This document shows, in pieces, positions 27,271 to 35,953 of a DNA stretch of 64,000 nt. The DNA lies in contig DAORDH010000002.1 in the NCBI GenBank assembly GCA_035345875.1, forward strand, positions 186,001 through 250,000. The letters are read 5' to 3'. Under the pieces are notes generated by a model, which was not told the DNA's origin, searched no databases, and saw only the letters and a program-made list of their open reading frames with translations. The stretch's first letter is position 1. Every line of letters starts with the position of its first letter. The translations under genes were made by a program, and so were the position numbers. The stretch is from UBA2033 sp035345875 (GTDB lineage: Bacteria; Spirochaetota; Leptospiria; Leptospirales; Leptospiraceae).

Positions 27271-27662
27271 TAATTACACCGATTCAAATTCGATTTAGCG
27301 ATTTAGACGCGATGAGGCGAGTCAACAACTCAGTTTATTCCTCCTATCTTGAATTAGGTAGAATGGATTTTTGTAAAAAATATCTCGAGATTCAAACACT
27401 TGAAGACATACCGTTTGTATTAGTTCGAGTAGAGCTTGATATACTTAAGTCTCTTCGAACAGGAGAAGATGCAAATGTCAAAACATGGGTCTCTAGAATT
27501 GGGAATACCTCTTGGGATTTTTCAGCTGAAATAATAAATCCAATCAATAATACAATCTATGCCAGAGCAAAAACTGTCCAGGTCTATTACGACTACCGCA
27601 TAGATTCAAAACTCACTATACCTGAGTCTTTCTATAAAATACTACAATCCGAAATGCAATAA
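27267..27662 (+). CDS. Hotdog-fold acyl-CoA thioesterase (4HBT/YbgC-like)
   Basis: A 131-residue single-domain hotdog protein. The active-site region RFSDLDAMRRVNNSVYSSYL matches the 4HBT motif, with D12 or D14 as the catalytic acidic residue and N20-N21 positioning the helix. The length is typical. It probably cleaves acyl-CoA or acyl-ACP thioesters; the substrate is unknown. It starts with an ATGA overlap on the diguanylate cyclase gene, so its translation depends on it. The next gene, AMP nucleosidase, follows after ten bases and may be in the same operon. Confidence 0.87.
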   Translation: MIITPIQIRFSDLDAMRRVNNSVYSSYLELGRMDFCKKYLEIQTLEDIPFVLVRVELDILKSLRTGEDANVKTWVSRIGNTSWDFSAEIINPINNTIYARAKTVQVYYDYRIDSKLTIPESFYKILQSEMQ

Positions 27663-27672
27663 AGGACAAACC

Positions 27673-28443
27673 ATGAAAACCAAAAAAGAAATAGTAGAAA
27701 ACTGGCTTCCGCGGTATACAGGCGTTAACCTTGAAGACTTTGGACAATATATCCTTCTTACTAATTTTGATAACTATGTTCAAAAATTTGCACATTGGCA
27801 TGATGTTCCAATCCAAGGAGCAGATAGACCAATGCGAAGTGCTACAGCAGAAGGAATCACTATTATTAATTTTGGGATGGGTAGCCCTAACGCAGCAACG
27901 ATTATGGATTGTCTGAGTGCAATAAAACCGCAAGCTTGTTTATTTTTAGGCAAATGCGGCGGTCTCAAGAAAAAAAATGAGTTAGGTGACTTTATTCTAC
28001 CAATAGCCGCTATAAGGGGCGAAGGAACGTCTAATGACTATTATCCTCCAGAAGTTCCCTCTCTTCCAGCTTTCGCTCTTCAAAAAGCAATTTCTACCAC
28101 AATTAGAGATTACAACCAAGACTACTGGACAGGAACTGTTTACACAACAAATCGTAGAGTCTGGGAATGGGATGAAGACTTCAAAGAATATCTAAAAAAA
28201 ATTAGAGTTATGGCGATAGACATGGAGACGGCTACTATATTTTCTACAGCTTTCTACAATGAAATCCCAGCAGGCGCTCTCTTGCTTGTCTCTGATCAGC
28301 CCATGGAACCAGATGGAATCAAAACAGATGAAAGCGATAAAGAGGTGACTAACGATTACGTCGATTTACATATACGTGTGGGTGTAGACTCTCTAAAACA
28401 ATTGATTAATAATGGAGTAACCGTTAAGCACCTTAGGTATTAA
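27673..28443 (+). CDS. amn: AMP nucleosidase (short form)
   Basis: A 256-residue member of the phosphorylase/nucleosidase superfamily, matching the short AMP nucleosidases of Bacteroidetes and spirochaetes rather than the 480-residue enterobacterial enzyme. It splits AMP into adenine and ribose 5-phosphate. Visible marks are INFGMGSPNAATIMDCL (phosphate site), LFLGKCGGL, AIDMETATIFSTAF (the ribose-binding E of the M-E-T motif) and LLLVSDQPM with the catalytic D. The ATG has AAAGGAC about six bases upstream. It ends convergently with the PPDK-like gene, sharing the palindromic TTAA. Confidence 0.9.
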   Translation: MKTKKEIVENWLPRYTGVNLEDFGQYILLTNFDNYVQKFAHWHDVPIQGADRPMRSATAEGITIINFGMGSPNAATIMDCLSAIKPQACLFLGKCGGLKKKNELGDFILPIAAIRGEGTSNDYYPPEVPSLPAFALQKAISTTIRDYNQDYWTGTVYTTNRRVWEWDEDFKEYLKKIRVMAIDMETATIFSTAFYNEIPAGALLLVSDQPMEPDGIKTDESDKEVTNDYVDLHIRVGVDSLKQLINNGVTVKHLRY

Positions 28444-30347
28444 TACTTCAAAAGTCTAACCTGTTTAAAATAGAGTTTATTTTTTCCTTTTTCATGCATG
28501 ATTTTAAACTCAATATCGATTCCATATTTATTTTTATCTCCTGCATCTATCCTTTGTTTTATTAAGATAGAATGCAGTTTCATAGTTGCTTCTTGGATTT
28601 TTTTTAATTGTAATTCGTTTGTCTTAGTTCCAATAAAAACAGGAGATAGACTCGATTCAGAATATATTTTTTCAATACTTCCCGATTCTGGATTTAATAA
28701 AAAGGATTCAGATAAAATATTTTCTTCTGGGCTTGTGACAGAGTGTTCCCCCGATTGAGTATTTACAATCATCTGCACTTTTTTATCACTACCCGTTGTA
28801 ACAATTACACCGTTAGCCACTTCTTTTTGAAAGGCTTCCTGAATTAAAATAGCCATTCCTACTTTACTATGATCAATTCCAAAATAATCTCTTTCAAAAA
28901 AAGCTCGATCTGACCAAAGAGAGGAATAAACGGATAGTATTTTAGATTTTAACTTTTCATCATTGTCTTTTGAATTAAATCCCTTCGATTCATAGAGACC
29001 GGCTCCATTGAATTCAGGCAAATCTTCGTTATTCGTAGAACTTCTGAGCCTGATTTTTGTTTTTGGTGGATATTTTTCTAAAATCTTTCGGATACTGGTA
29101 ACAAGTGTGGCTGGAAATGAATTTGATTTCTCAATTGCAGATCTAATTTTTAATAATGCTTTTGACTTTTCTTCTTTTGAAAATTTATCTTTCTCTTTCA
29201 GAAAATTTTGAATCATAGTCTCTGGCTCTCCTTTGATTGTATCAAAGTAGTACTTAAATCCTATAGCAAAAGCAGGTCTAGTTAAATCAGGAAGATTCTG
29301 TAAGAGCAAATAGTAATTTGCCGCTTTCGCTCCAATATGAGAAGTAGTAATAAACTTTTCGTTTTCTTTTGTAAGGCTAATGACTTCAGTTAAATCCTGT
29401 CTAGCTTCTGGAATTATAATTTGTTTTCTTGGATTTAACTTCTGATTTTCATCTACTTCTTTTTTTGAGCTCTTTGTTATTATAATTTTATCTCCGTTAT
29501 TCGATAGCTTTGCATATTTTCCAATGAGAGATTTTAAATTTTGTAGAGCGAATATATCTGTAACATATCCATTGAATGTCCCACGATTCTTTGCTAAAAG
29601 ATTCACATGGGAAAGAGGAGTTTGTGGTTTTAGGGATACAATTCCCGAAACAGGAGGAATATGAAGGGGAATAAAATTTAGGATTGCAATATCAGTTGGT
29701 AGAAGCGCTTCTAGTTCTTTTTCATTTTTGATAAACTTTACTAAACCAAAAGCAACACCAGGATTTAAAACCTCCATTTTCTTTCCACCCACGTATTTAA
29801 TTAACTCATTGAGTGTAATAAACGAATGTCCTTCTTTTAGAATGAATTTTCCAAGCTTACTAACGCCTAACGGATTATTATCACCTTCCGTTAAAACAAT
29901 TAAACCTTTCCCATTGAAAGTTTTATCCAATTCAGAAATCATCTTTACTAGTTTTAGAATTTCCGTAGCAAGATGTGCAGGTTTATCATCGTAGTTATAA
30001 TTTTCTAATCGAACTGCCCAATTAAAACTACCTGATTTATTTATAAAAGGTTTGGAGCTTAAATCATATAAAAAGAAAGGCAGAAATTCTCTATTTTGAG
30101 ATTGTCTTGCAAGTTTTTTAAAATCATTAAAACGAATTTTTCTTCCAAGTCCACGAGAAACAAATTCTGCATGACCCTGATAAATCTTTGTATCATAAAT
30201 ATGAACTTTAGGAGATGAGCTCCAATCGACCCCCACTCCTGTCCAAGTGGGGAGATTGCCATAGGAAATAAAACTAAAATCCTGACTTTGCGGAAATCCA
30301 CTGTTAAATGAAAAAAAGAAAAGAATTAAGATAAATACTCGAAACAT
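28440..30347 (-). CDS. Exported PEP/pyruvate-dikinase-like protein with permuted domains
   Basis: A 635-residue protein with a signal peptide (MFRVFILILFFFSFNSGFPQ). Residues about 25-210 are an unassigned N-terminal domain. A PEP-utilising phosphohistidine-type segment follows (PQTPLSHVNLLAKNRG, H247), then the PPDK/PPS ATP-grasp domain from about 335 (SHIGAKAANYYLL; RLRSSTNNEDLPEFNGAGLY at 433-452; a final IEFKI/LYFKQVR acidic strand). In PPDK and PEP synthase the order is ATP-grasp first, so this is permuted. ATP would be absent in the periplasm, so the substrate or location is puzzling. Export is read from the sequence; function is unknown. The MORN gene lies 38 bp upstream in the same direction. 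Confidence 0.82.
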   Translation of the reverse strand: MFRVFILILFFFSFNSGFPQSQDFSFISYGNLPTWTGVGVDWSSSPKVHIYDTKIYQGHAEFVSRGLGRKIRFNDFKKLARQSQNREFLPFFLYDLSSKPFINKSGSFNWAVRLENYNYDDKPAHLATEILKLVKMISELDKTFNGKGLIVLTEGDNNPLGVSKLGKFILKEGHSFITLNELIKYVGGKKMEVLNPGVAFGLVKFIKNEKELEALLPTDIAILNFIPLHIPPVSGIVSLKPQTPLSHVNLLAKNRGTFNGYVTDIFALQNLKSLIGKYAKLSNNGDKIIITKSSKKEVDENQKLNPRKQIIIPEARQDLTEVISLTKENEKFITTSHIGAKAANYYLLLQNLPDLTRPAFAIGFKYYFDTIKGEPETMIQNFLKEKDKFSKEEKSKALLKIRSAIEKSNSFPATLVTSIRKILEKYPPKTKIRLRSSTNNEDLPEFNGAGLYESKGFNSKDNDEKLKSKILSVYSSLWSDRAFFERDYFGIDHSKVGMAILIQEAFQKEVANGVIVTTGSDKKVQMIVNTQSGEHSVTSPEENILSESFLLNPESGSIEKIYSESSLSPVFIGTKTNELQLKKIQEATMKLHSILIKQRIDAGDKNKYGIDIEFKIMHEKGKNKLYFKQVRLLKY

Positions 30348-30385
30348 AAAACCAATCTGAAACTTAAAATAAGCGAGTCAAATGA

Positions 30386-31264
30386 TTAACGATTTGAATT
30401 CACAGAAGGAATCTGCTTACCATTCTCCCATTCTCCGGCAACTTTTAATTCGCCTGCAAAATTAAAAAATTCTCCTTTCCCGTGAAACTTTCCATCCTTG
30501 AAATTTCCAATATAATAATTTCCCTTGGAAGAGATTAAAAATCCAAATCCATGTAATTTTCCATTTTTAAAATTTCCAAAATACTCATTGCCTGTCTCTG
30601 AAATTAAATAGCCATTTCCTTCTAACTTTCCTTCTTTCAATTCGCCTGCATAGTATTTATGATTTTTATAAAGTAATTTTCTAAGTTCTAGAAGTTGACC
30701 ATTTTCAATATTACTGAAGCTTTTATCTTTTTTGAGGCTAATGGCAAATCCTTGTGAAATAGCTTTATTATCTAAAAAATCACCGGCTAAACGAGAATCT
30801 TCACTATTTTTAAAAATTCCCAAACCGAAAGGTCTTCCATCTTTAAAGTTACCTAGATAAAGTTGCCCTTCTGGATATTGAAAGAAACCTATCCCTTGAA
30901 ATTTATTTTCAACAAATTCACCGGAGTATCTTGAGCCATCTTTTGTATAAAAAATTCCTCTGCCATGAAACTTACCATCTTTTACATCCCCATTGTAAAT
31001 ATCTCCATTGGCAAATGTATAACGTCCCTTTCCCTCTATTTTATTTTTTAGGAAATCGCCTTCATACACATTTTGGTTTTTAAAATATAAAATTCCGAGA
31101 CCATTCATTTCCTTGGCTTTGAACTCACCGTCATATTTTCTTCCATCCGAAAAAATAAAAACTCCCCGTCCATTGTCACAATCTCCATTCTCACACTTCC
31201 CATCATTCGCAAGAATAGATGTAAATCCAATTGTAAATAATAAAATAACAATGATAGACCTCAT
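30386..31264 (-). CDS. Exported MORN-repeat protein
   Basis: A 292-residue protein with a signal peptide (MRSIIVILLFTIGFTSILAN) and about nine MORN repeats of the form Y-x-G-x-F-x5-G-x-G from residue 35 to the end, e.g. YIGNFKDGKFHGKGEF. The ATG at 31264 is preferred over the longer frame to 31303 because GAGAGG lies about five bases upstream. MORN repeats form a long beta-meander that binds lipids or proteins. It probably sits on the periplasmic side of an envelope membrane. The exported PPDK-like gene follows after 38 bp, so the two may act together; that link is inference. Confidence 0.88.
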   Translation of the reverse strand: MRSIIVILLFTIGFTSILANDGKCENGDCDNGRGVFIFSDGRKYDGEFKAKEMNGLGILYFKNQNVYEGDFLKNKIEGKGRYTFANGDIYNGDVKDGKFHGRGIFYTKDGSRYSGEFVENKFQGIGFFQYPEGQLYLGNFKDGRPFGLGIFKNSEDSRLAGDFLDNKAISQGFAISLKKDKSFSNIENGQLLELRKLLYKNHKYYAGELKEGKLEGNGYLISETGNEYFGNFKNGKLHGFGFLISSKGNYYIGNFKDGKFHGKGEFFNFAGELKVAGEWENGKQIPSVNSNR

Positions 31265-32582
31265 TTCGACCTCTCTTAAAATACTGAATACTGACAGACT
31301 CAACCTATGCTTTAAAAACTGCTACAAAAAAATACATAGGAAAATGATTCCAAAAAAACAAACAGCTAGTGGGTTTTTGAAGATTTTTCTAAATCAAATC
31401 ATATAAAAAAGTGGAAGAAGAATGAAGACAAACCTTGGGACTTAAAAAAATAAATAATCGAAGAAAAAATTTAAATTTTCTAGATCTAGTCCCCTTATTT
31501 TATTTCTTCCGTCTAAACTGATTCTTTTGACTATTTATACTGCATGCAAAAATTAATTTCCTATTTTTGATTGGGAATTAATTATTCACTCTTAACACTA
31601 CTTAATGCTCTAGCACGCTCTCAATGTGCAGTATCCCAAATGCTACTCAAATCAAATCCTTACATGTTTCCTATGTCAGCTGGTATCGATTCTTCGGATT
31701 GATTATTTAATGTGACTCAAGAACCACTCGCAAAATTTGTAGCAGATTTTCTAAAAGGAAATTTAGAACACCAATGCTTTCTCTAAAATATTTTCATAAA
31801 AATGAATCTTGTTTTTACCAAACATTTCACTATCGTATCTTGAATTAGAAATAGAAATGGATTAAAAATATTTCAAATCTAAATAGTTAAACATATAGGT
31901 AATTAGAAATCGAATTAATTGTAAATTGTGTCTGTTGTAAATAAATAATATCAATTTTACAAATGGAACTATGTATATATAAAATAAAAATTGTATATTT
32001 AATAATCAACTACTCTCTTTTAAGTATATTGATTGATCGATTCTGCTCCTAAATCTTATGAAAAGAATACGATATTTGTCATCGAAAAATATATTTTAAA
32101 TATATGAAATCTATTCAGTAAGAATTTTCTATTGTTTACTATACTAGTTTTAGATTATTTTAAAATTCAAGCATTTAGGAAAATAAAGAATGTAAAATGA
32201 ACCAGTAAAAATAAGGGTCTAATCTACCTAGAACAACGGAATAAAATTAAAAATCTACTACGATTTTTTTGATTTGAATCCGACAAAGTTATGTAATAGA
32301 GTAACGTTTTATTTTATATGATAAATATCATATTGAATAAACAATGAAATACGATAAATGGCGAAACTTATATAACCCTACTTTCTTTTAAGTAAGGATT
32401 ACGACTTGTATACCCTACATTATTTTTTGCAATAAAATTATTGATCGGCAAAACGCTATTAACCCCCATATTCCACTTAGTAAAAAAATATTTCTTGCCT
32501 AATCATCGAGTTTTAATATTGTCTACTTCGGAGTGGGCTAATCAATATAAACCACTCTAATTTAACCTTGAGGATAAAAAAT
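31265..32582. other. 1.3-kb AT-rich gap without an intact gene
   Basis: No ORF with a credible start was found. The stretch 31571-31786 is GC-richer and protein-like in one plus frame (LLTLLNALARSQCAVSQMLL, then a TGA, then EPLAKFVADFLKGNLEHQC), perhaps a gene remnant. From 31790 to about 32400 the DNA is extremely AT-rich. An 18-bp palindrome lies at 32316-32333. The last 60 bp are the leader of the Zn-ribbon gene, with arms GAGTGG (32531-32536) and CCACTC (32552-32557). Confidence 0.5.
32316..32333. promoter_or_regulatory. 18-bp palindrome in the AT-rich gap
   Basis: ATATGATA-AA-TATCATAT, a perfect inverted repeat with eight-base arms, about 250 bp upstream of the Zn-ribbon gene. It could be an operator, but in such AT-rich DNA chance palindromes are frequent. 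Confidence 0.25.
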
Positions 32583-32915
32583 TTGGCACCTAAACCAGTA
32601 AAAGTTACAACTAATGACTTAACAACATTAGAAAAAAACTTAAAAAATAAATCAGATGAAGCCATTGGGAATTACCTATTTAATGGATATCGCATCCAGG
32701 TAAGCAGATACAACCAAAGTGCAACAGAGAGAATTAGAGCATTTGCTAAAAGGAGAAGAGAACAAGGACTTTGTGTTGCTTGTGGAGCAAAAGTAAAAAA
32801 AGTGAATCCTAAAACAGGACAACCTTATAAATACTGTGATTTCCATCACGACTTAGCTCTCCAAAAGAGAAAACAACTCAAAACCCCCTCTACAAAAGCT
32901 AAAAAAAAGAAGTAA
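32583..32915 (+). CDS. Small basic Zn-ribbon-like protein
   Basis: A 110-residue, strongly basic cytoplasmic protein. The TTG at 32583 is chosen as start because GAGGA (32570-32574) lies eight bases upstream; the TTG at 32568 would leave no ribosome site. The middle (residues about 35-60) is a basic helix (SATERIRAFAKRRREQGL) followed by C-V-A-C-G and YKYCDFHHDLALQ, a probable C2-CH or C2-H2 zinc knuckle, then a lysine-rich tail. The composition suggests RNA or ribosome binding. I do not know the family; related short proteins seem present in Leptospira. A terminator follows directly. Confidence 0.75.
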   Translation: MAPKPVKVTTNDLTTLEKNLKNKSDEAIGNYLFNGYRIQVSRYNQSATERIRAFAKRRREQGLCVACGAKVKKVNPKTGQPYKYCDFHHDLALQKRKQLKTPSTKAKKKK

Positions 32916-32916
32916 G

Positions 32917-32977
32917 TCTGCTTTTTAGCAGAGAGAAGCCTGTTTGGTATTTTTTCAATATCAATTCAGGCTTTTTT
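32917..32977 (+). terminator. Terminator of the Zn-ribbon gene
   Basis: Two hairpins: TCTGCT/AGCAGA (32917-32932, tetraloop TTTT), then AAGCCTG (32936-32942) and CAGGCTT (32967-32973) followed by a run of T. The second, with the T-tract on the plus strand, fits a factor-independent terminator. Confidence 0.6.
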
Positions 32978-32982
32978 AGTTT

Positions 32983-34254
32983 CTACTCCTCATACAATAC
33001 ATCAATAAACAAAATAAAGCGGTCTTTAAAAGTTTTGGAAAAAGTTCGCAAAAGTAGGTTTTCCATTATATCATTATAAGGCTGACTGATCACCCAAGGA
33101 TTTCCCTGACGATAGGATTCATATAAATGATTTAGAAAATATGGGCGCCAACTCCAATTGCAATTTCTCGCATGACGTTGAATGATGATTTCCGAATTTT
33201 TCTTTTTTGTATAGTTGGGAGATAATTGGTTTCCTTGTAGATCAGTCACAAAAAAACGAAAGATACTTGGATCTACTGTAAAAATTTCTGAATAAGAAAG
33301 AATCGCTCCCTCTTCACTAAAACGAATCTCATCTGCTATTTTTTGAATCAATGCCTCTACACGACTTTCCCAATTTACCTTCTGTTTAATGGAATCCAAT
33401 TTCATCGCATAAAATTTATCCACAAGATGGTTTAAATGTTTTGTGTATTTTTCTTTATCAGGAACATTAGGAAGTGCTTTATCAAATAAAAAACCTTGTA
33501 AATATCTGGAACCAAAGCTCATTGCTTGATACATTTGATCTTCTGTCTCAACACCTTCAAATAACAATGAGATTCCCAAACTCTCTCCCAAACGAGAAAG
33601 AGTATATAGAATTTCTTTATAACTTCTATCTACAAGCGACATACGCAACATTTGCATATCCACTTTGATGATATTTGGTTGAAATATACCGATTCTATCT
33701 AGATTTGATGACTTAGAGCCTAAATCATCAATTGCAATTAAGAATCCGAAGTCTTTATAAAATGCAATCAATGGTTTTAATAGCTCTAAATTTTTATGTA
33801 TATAGTCTTCCGTAATTTCTAATACAATTCGATCTGGAGAAATACCAAGTTCATTTACCTTTCGAATAAAGGCTTGTAATTCATTTTCAGAATTACCTTC
33901 ATCCAAATAGGAAAGCATAATCGCGGGGGAAATATTTAAGAACAATTTTGAATTTGGATTTGGGTCATGGGTGAGCAAATACAATGCTCGTTTTCTTAAT
34001 TCATGGTCTACAAGTCTCTGGAATTTTTTAAATTCTCTTTGCTTATCTAAACTTCCATTGAATTCAGAAATAAAAAAATCTCCTATTGTTTTTACTGTTC
34101 CATCTGAGAAGACAATTCTAGCCAGAGACTCGTATCCCAAGACAGATTTATTTTCTAAGGATAAGATAGGTTGAAAATAGGGAACCACATTTCCTTGTGC
34201 TAACCACTTCGTCCAATCTTCCGGGCTTTGTTGTAATTTCTCTTCTATCAACAT
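32983..34254 (-). CDS. EAL-domain cyclic di-GMP phosphodiesterase
   Basis: A 423-residue cytoplasmic protein. Residues about 20-260 form an EAL domain with all catalytic elements: YESLAR (E42; the motif reads ESL), the NISP asparagine, EITE, IDDLGSKSSNLDRI, IIKVD lysine, EGVETEDQ and QGFLF. It should hydrolyse cyclic di-GMP to pGpG. The C-terminal 150 residues are a separate domain, probably sensory (ending RFILFIDVLYEE), of a kind often found behind EAL in YkuI-like proteins. The ATG at 34254 lacks a good Shine-Dalgarno sequence. No membrane segment. Confidence 0.92.
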   Translation of the reverse strand: MLIEEKLQQSPEDWTKWLAQGNVVPYFQPILSLENKSVLGYESLARIVFSDGTVKTIGDFFISEFNGSLDKQREFKKFQRLVDHELRKRALYLLTHDPNPNSKLFLNISPAIMLSYLDEGNSENELQAFIRKVNELGISPDRIVLEITEDYIHKNLELLKPLIAFYKDFGFLIAIDDLGSKSSNLDRIGIFQPNIIKVDMQMLRMSLVDRSYKEILYTLSRLGESLGISLLFEGVETEDQMYQAMSFGSRYLQGFLFDKALPNVPDKEKYTKHLNHLVDKFYAMKLDSIKQKVNWESRVEALIQKIADEIRFSEEGAILSYSEIFTVDPSIFRFFVTDLQGNQLSPNYTKKKNSEIIIQRHARNCNWSWRPYFLNHLYESYRQGNPWVISQPYNDIMENLLLRTFSKTFKDRFILFIDVLYEE

Positions 34255-34512
34255 CTCAGGTCTTCTATTTGCAAATCATATACCATAAAAAAAAAGAACA
34301 AAAATCACAAGCATTTCATTCTGTAATTTGGCGAGAAAGGGTAATTTAATGCAAGAATTTTGCAATTCATATTTTTTTTGGTCTTAATTTTGCACATTAG
34401 ACGTTGAGGGCAAATTAAGACTAAAAGCTTTAAAAACTAGCGAATTATTCTTAAAAATCTAGCAAGTCGATTCGTTTTGCTTAATCGGTAAGCACCTAAA
34501 AAGGAAACAATT

Positions 34513-35952
34513 ATGAATATCAAATTAGATTACAATGAGACCAATCCTATCTATGATGAAATGTTTACTACAACTGATAAGCCAAGAGAACACTATAAAG
34601 ATGTATTTGAAATTCTTGCAACCCTTGGAATTAGCGAGTTCAAACAAAAAGAAGTACTGGCTAAATTAGTTTCGATTAACCAGGGAATTACATTTACTGT
34701 CTACAGTGATGGGAAAGGTATTGAAAGAATCTTTCCTTTCGATTTAATTCCTCGAATCATTCGAAAAATGGAATGGGATACTATCGAACAAGGATTACAA
34801 CAAAGAATTAAAGCCTTAAATCTCTTTTTAACAGATATTTACTCCTCCGGAAAAATTATTAAAGATAAAATAATTCCAGGAGAATTGGTTTACACCTGTC
34901 CTGATTATATCCAAGAAATGGTAGGTGTTCATGTTCCTCATAATATCTACACACATATTTCAGGAATTGATATCATAAGAGATGCAGATGGAGAATACTA
35001 TGTGTTAGAGGATAATCTCAGAACTCCTTCTGGAATATCCTATGTATTAGAAAATAGAATTATCATGAAGAGAATCTTTCCTGAGATTTTTAAGGAAAGC
35101 TCTGTGCTTCGAGTGGATTCCTATCCAGCTTTATTGCATGATATGCTTATGCAATTAGCTCCCTTCGGAAAAGAAAAACCTACGATTGTATTACTCACAC
35201 CTGGAGTTTACAACTCTGCCTACTATGAACACATTTTTCTTGCTTCACAAATGGGAATACAACTTGTAGAGAGTTATGATTTAATTGTATCGGATTACAA
35301 AGTTTATATGAAAACAATTGAAGGTCTCAAACAAGTAGATGTTATCTATAAAAGAGTAGATGACTCATTTATAGATCCTCTAGTATTCAGAAAAGATTCC
35401 GTTTTAGGTGTGCCTGGATTGTTTGAATCTTACAAAAGAGGAAACGTTGTATTAGTCAATGCCATTGGAAATGGAGTGGCAGACGATAAAGCCGTATATT
35501 CCTATGTGCCAGATATGATTCAATATTATTTAAATGAAAAACCAATTCTCAAAAATATACCTACTTACAGAATGGGAATTGAAGAAGAAAGAGAAGAAGC
35601 ATTTAAGAAAATGGATACACTTGTAGTAAAAGCCACAAATCAATCAGGCGGCTACGGAATGTTAATTGGAAGAGATGCTTCTCCAGAAGAGATAGAAAAA
35701 TATAAAAAGAAAATAATGGAAAATCCCAGAAATTATATTGCACAACCAACTATCAATTTGTCTACTGCTCCTTGTTTTTTTAATGGAACGATAGAGCCTA
35801 GACATATCGATCTTAGACCATTTGCAATCTATTCTCCAAATGGCATAAAACTGATCCCCGGAGGATTAACAAGAGTAGCCTTAAAAAAAGGTTCTCTAGT
35901 AGTAAATTCATCTCAGGGGGGAGGAAGCAAAGACACCTGGGTAGTGAGTTAA
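34513..35952 (+). CDS. Circularly permuted ATP-grasp protein (type 2, DUF404/407)
   Basis: A 479-residue cytoplasmic enzyme of the circularly permuted ATP-grasp group, here with the family marks EDNLRTPSGISYVLENR, TPGVYNSAYYEH, KATNQSGGYGM and the C-terminal SSQGGGSKDTWVV. Such proteins form peptide or peptide-like bonds using ATP through an acyl phosphate; none has a settled physiological product. The ATG has AAAGGA about seven bases upstream. The alpha-E gene starts one base after its stop, the standard pairing. The third usual partner, a transglutaminase-like protease, is absent nearby. Confidence 0.92.
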   Translation: MNIKLDYNETNPIYDEMFTTTDKPREHYKDVFEILATLGISEFKQKEVLAKLVSINQGITFTVYSDGKGIERIFPFDLIPRIIRKMEWDTIEQGLQQRIKALNLFLTDIYSSGKIIKDKIIPGELVYTCPDYIQEMVGVHVPHNIYTHISGIDIIRDADGEYYVLEDNLRTPSGISYVLENRIIMKRIFPEIFKESSVLRVDSYPALLHDMLMQLAPFGKEKPTIVLLTPGVYNSAYYEHIFLASQMGIQLVESYDLIVSDYKVYMKTIEGLKQVDVIYKRVDDSFIDPLVFRKDSVLGVPGLFESYKRGNVVLVNAIGNGVADDKAVYSYVPDMIQYYLNEKPILKNIPTYRMGIEEEREEAFKKMDTLVVKATNQSGGYGMLIGRDASPEEIEKYKKKIMENPRNYIAQPTINLSTAPCFFNGTIEPRHIDLRPFAIYSPNGIKLIPGGLTRVALKKGSLVVNSSQGGGSKDTWVVS

Positions 35953-35953
35953 T

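Noticed and set aside
32568..32582. TTG at 32568 as start of the Zn-ribbon protein
   Set aside because: The GAGGA ribosome site lies after this codon and is correctly spaced for the TTG at 32583.
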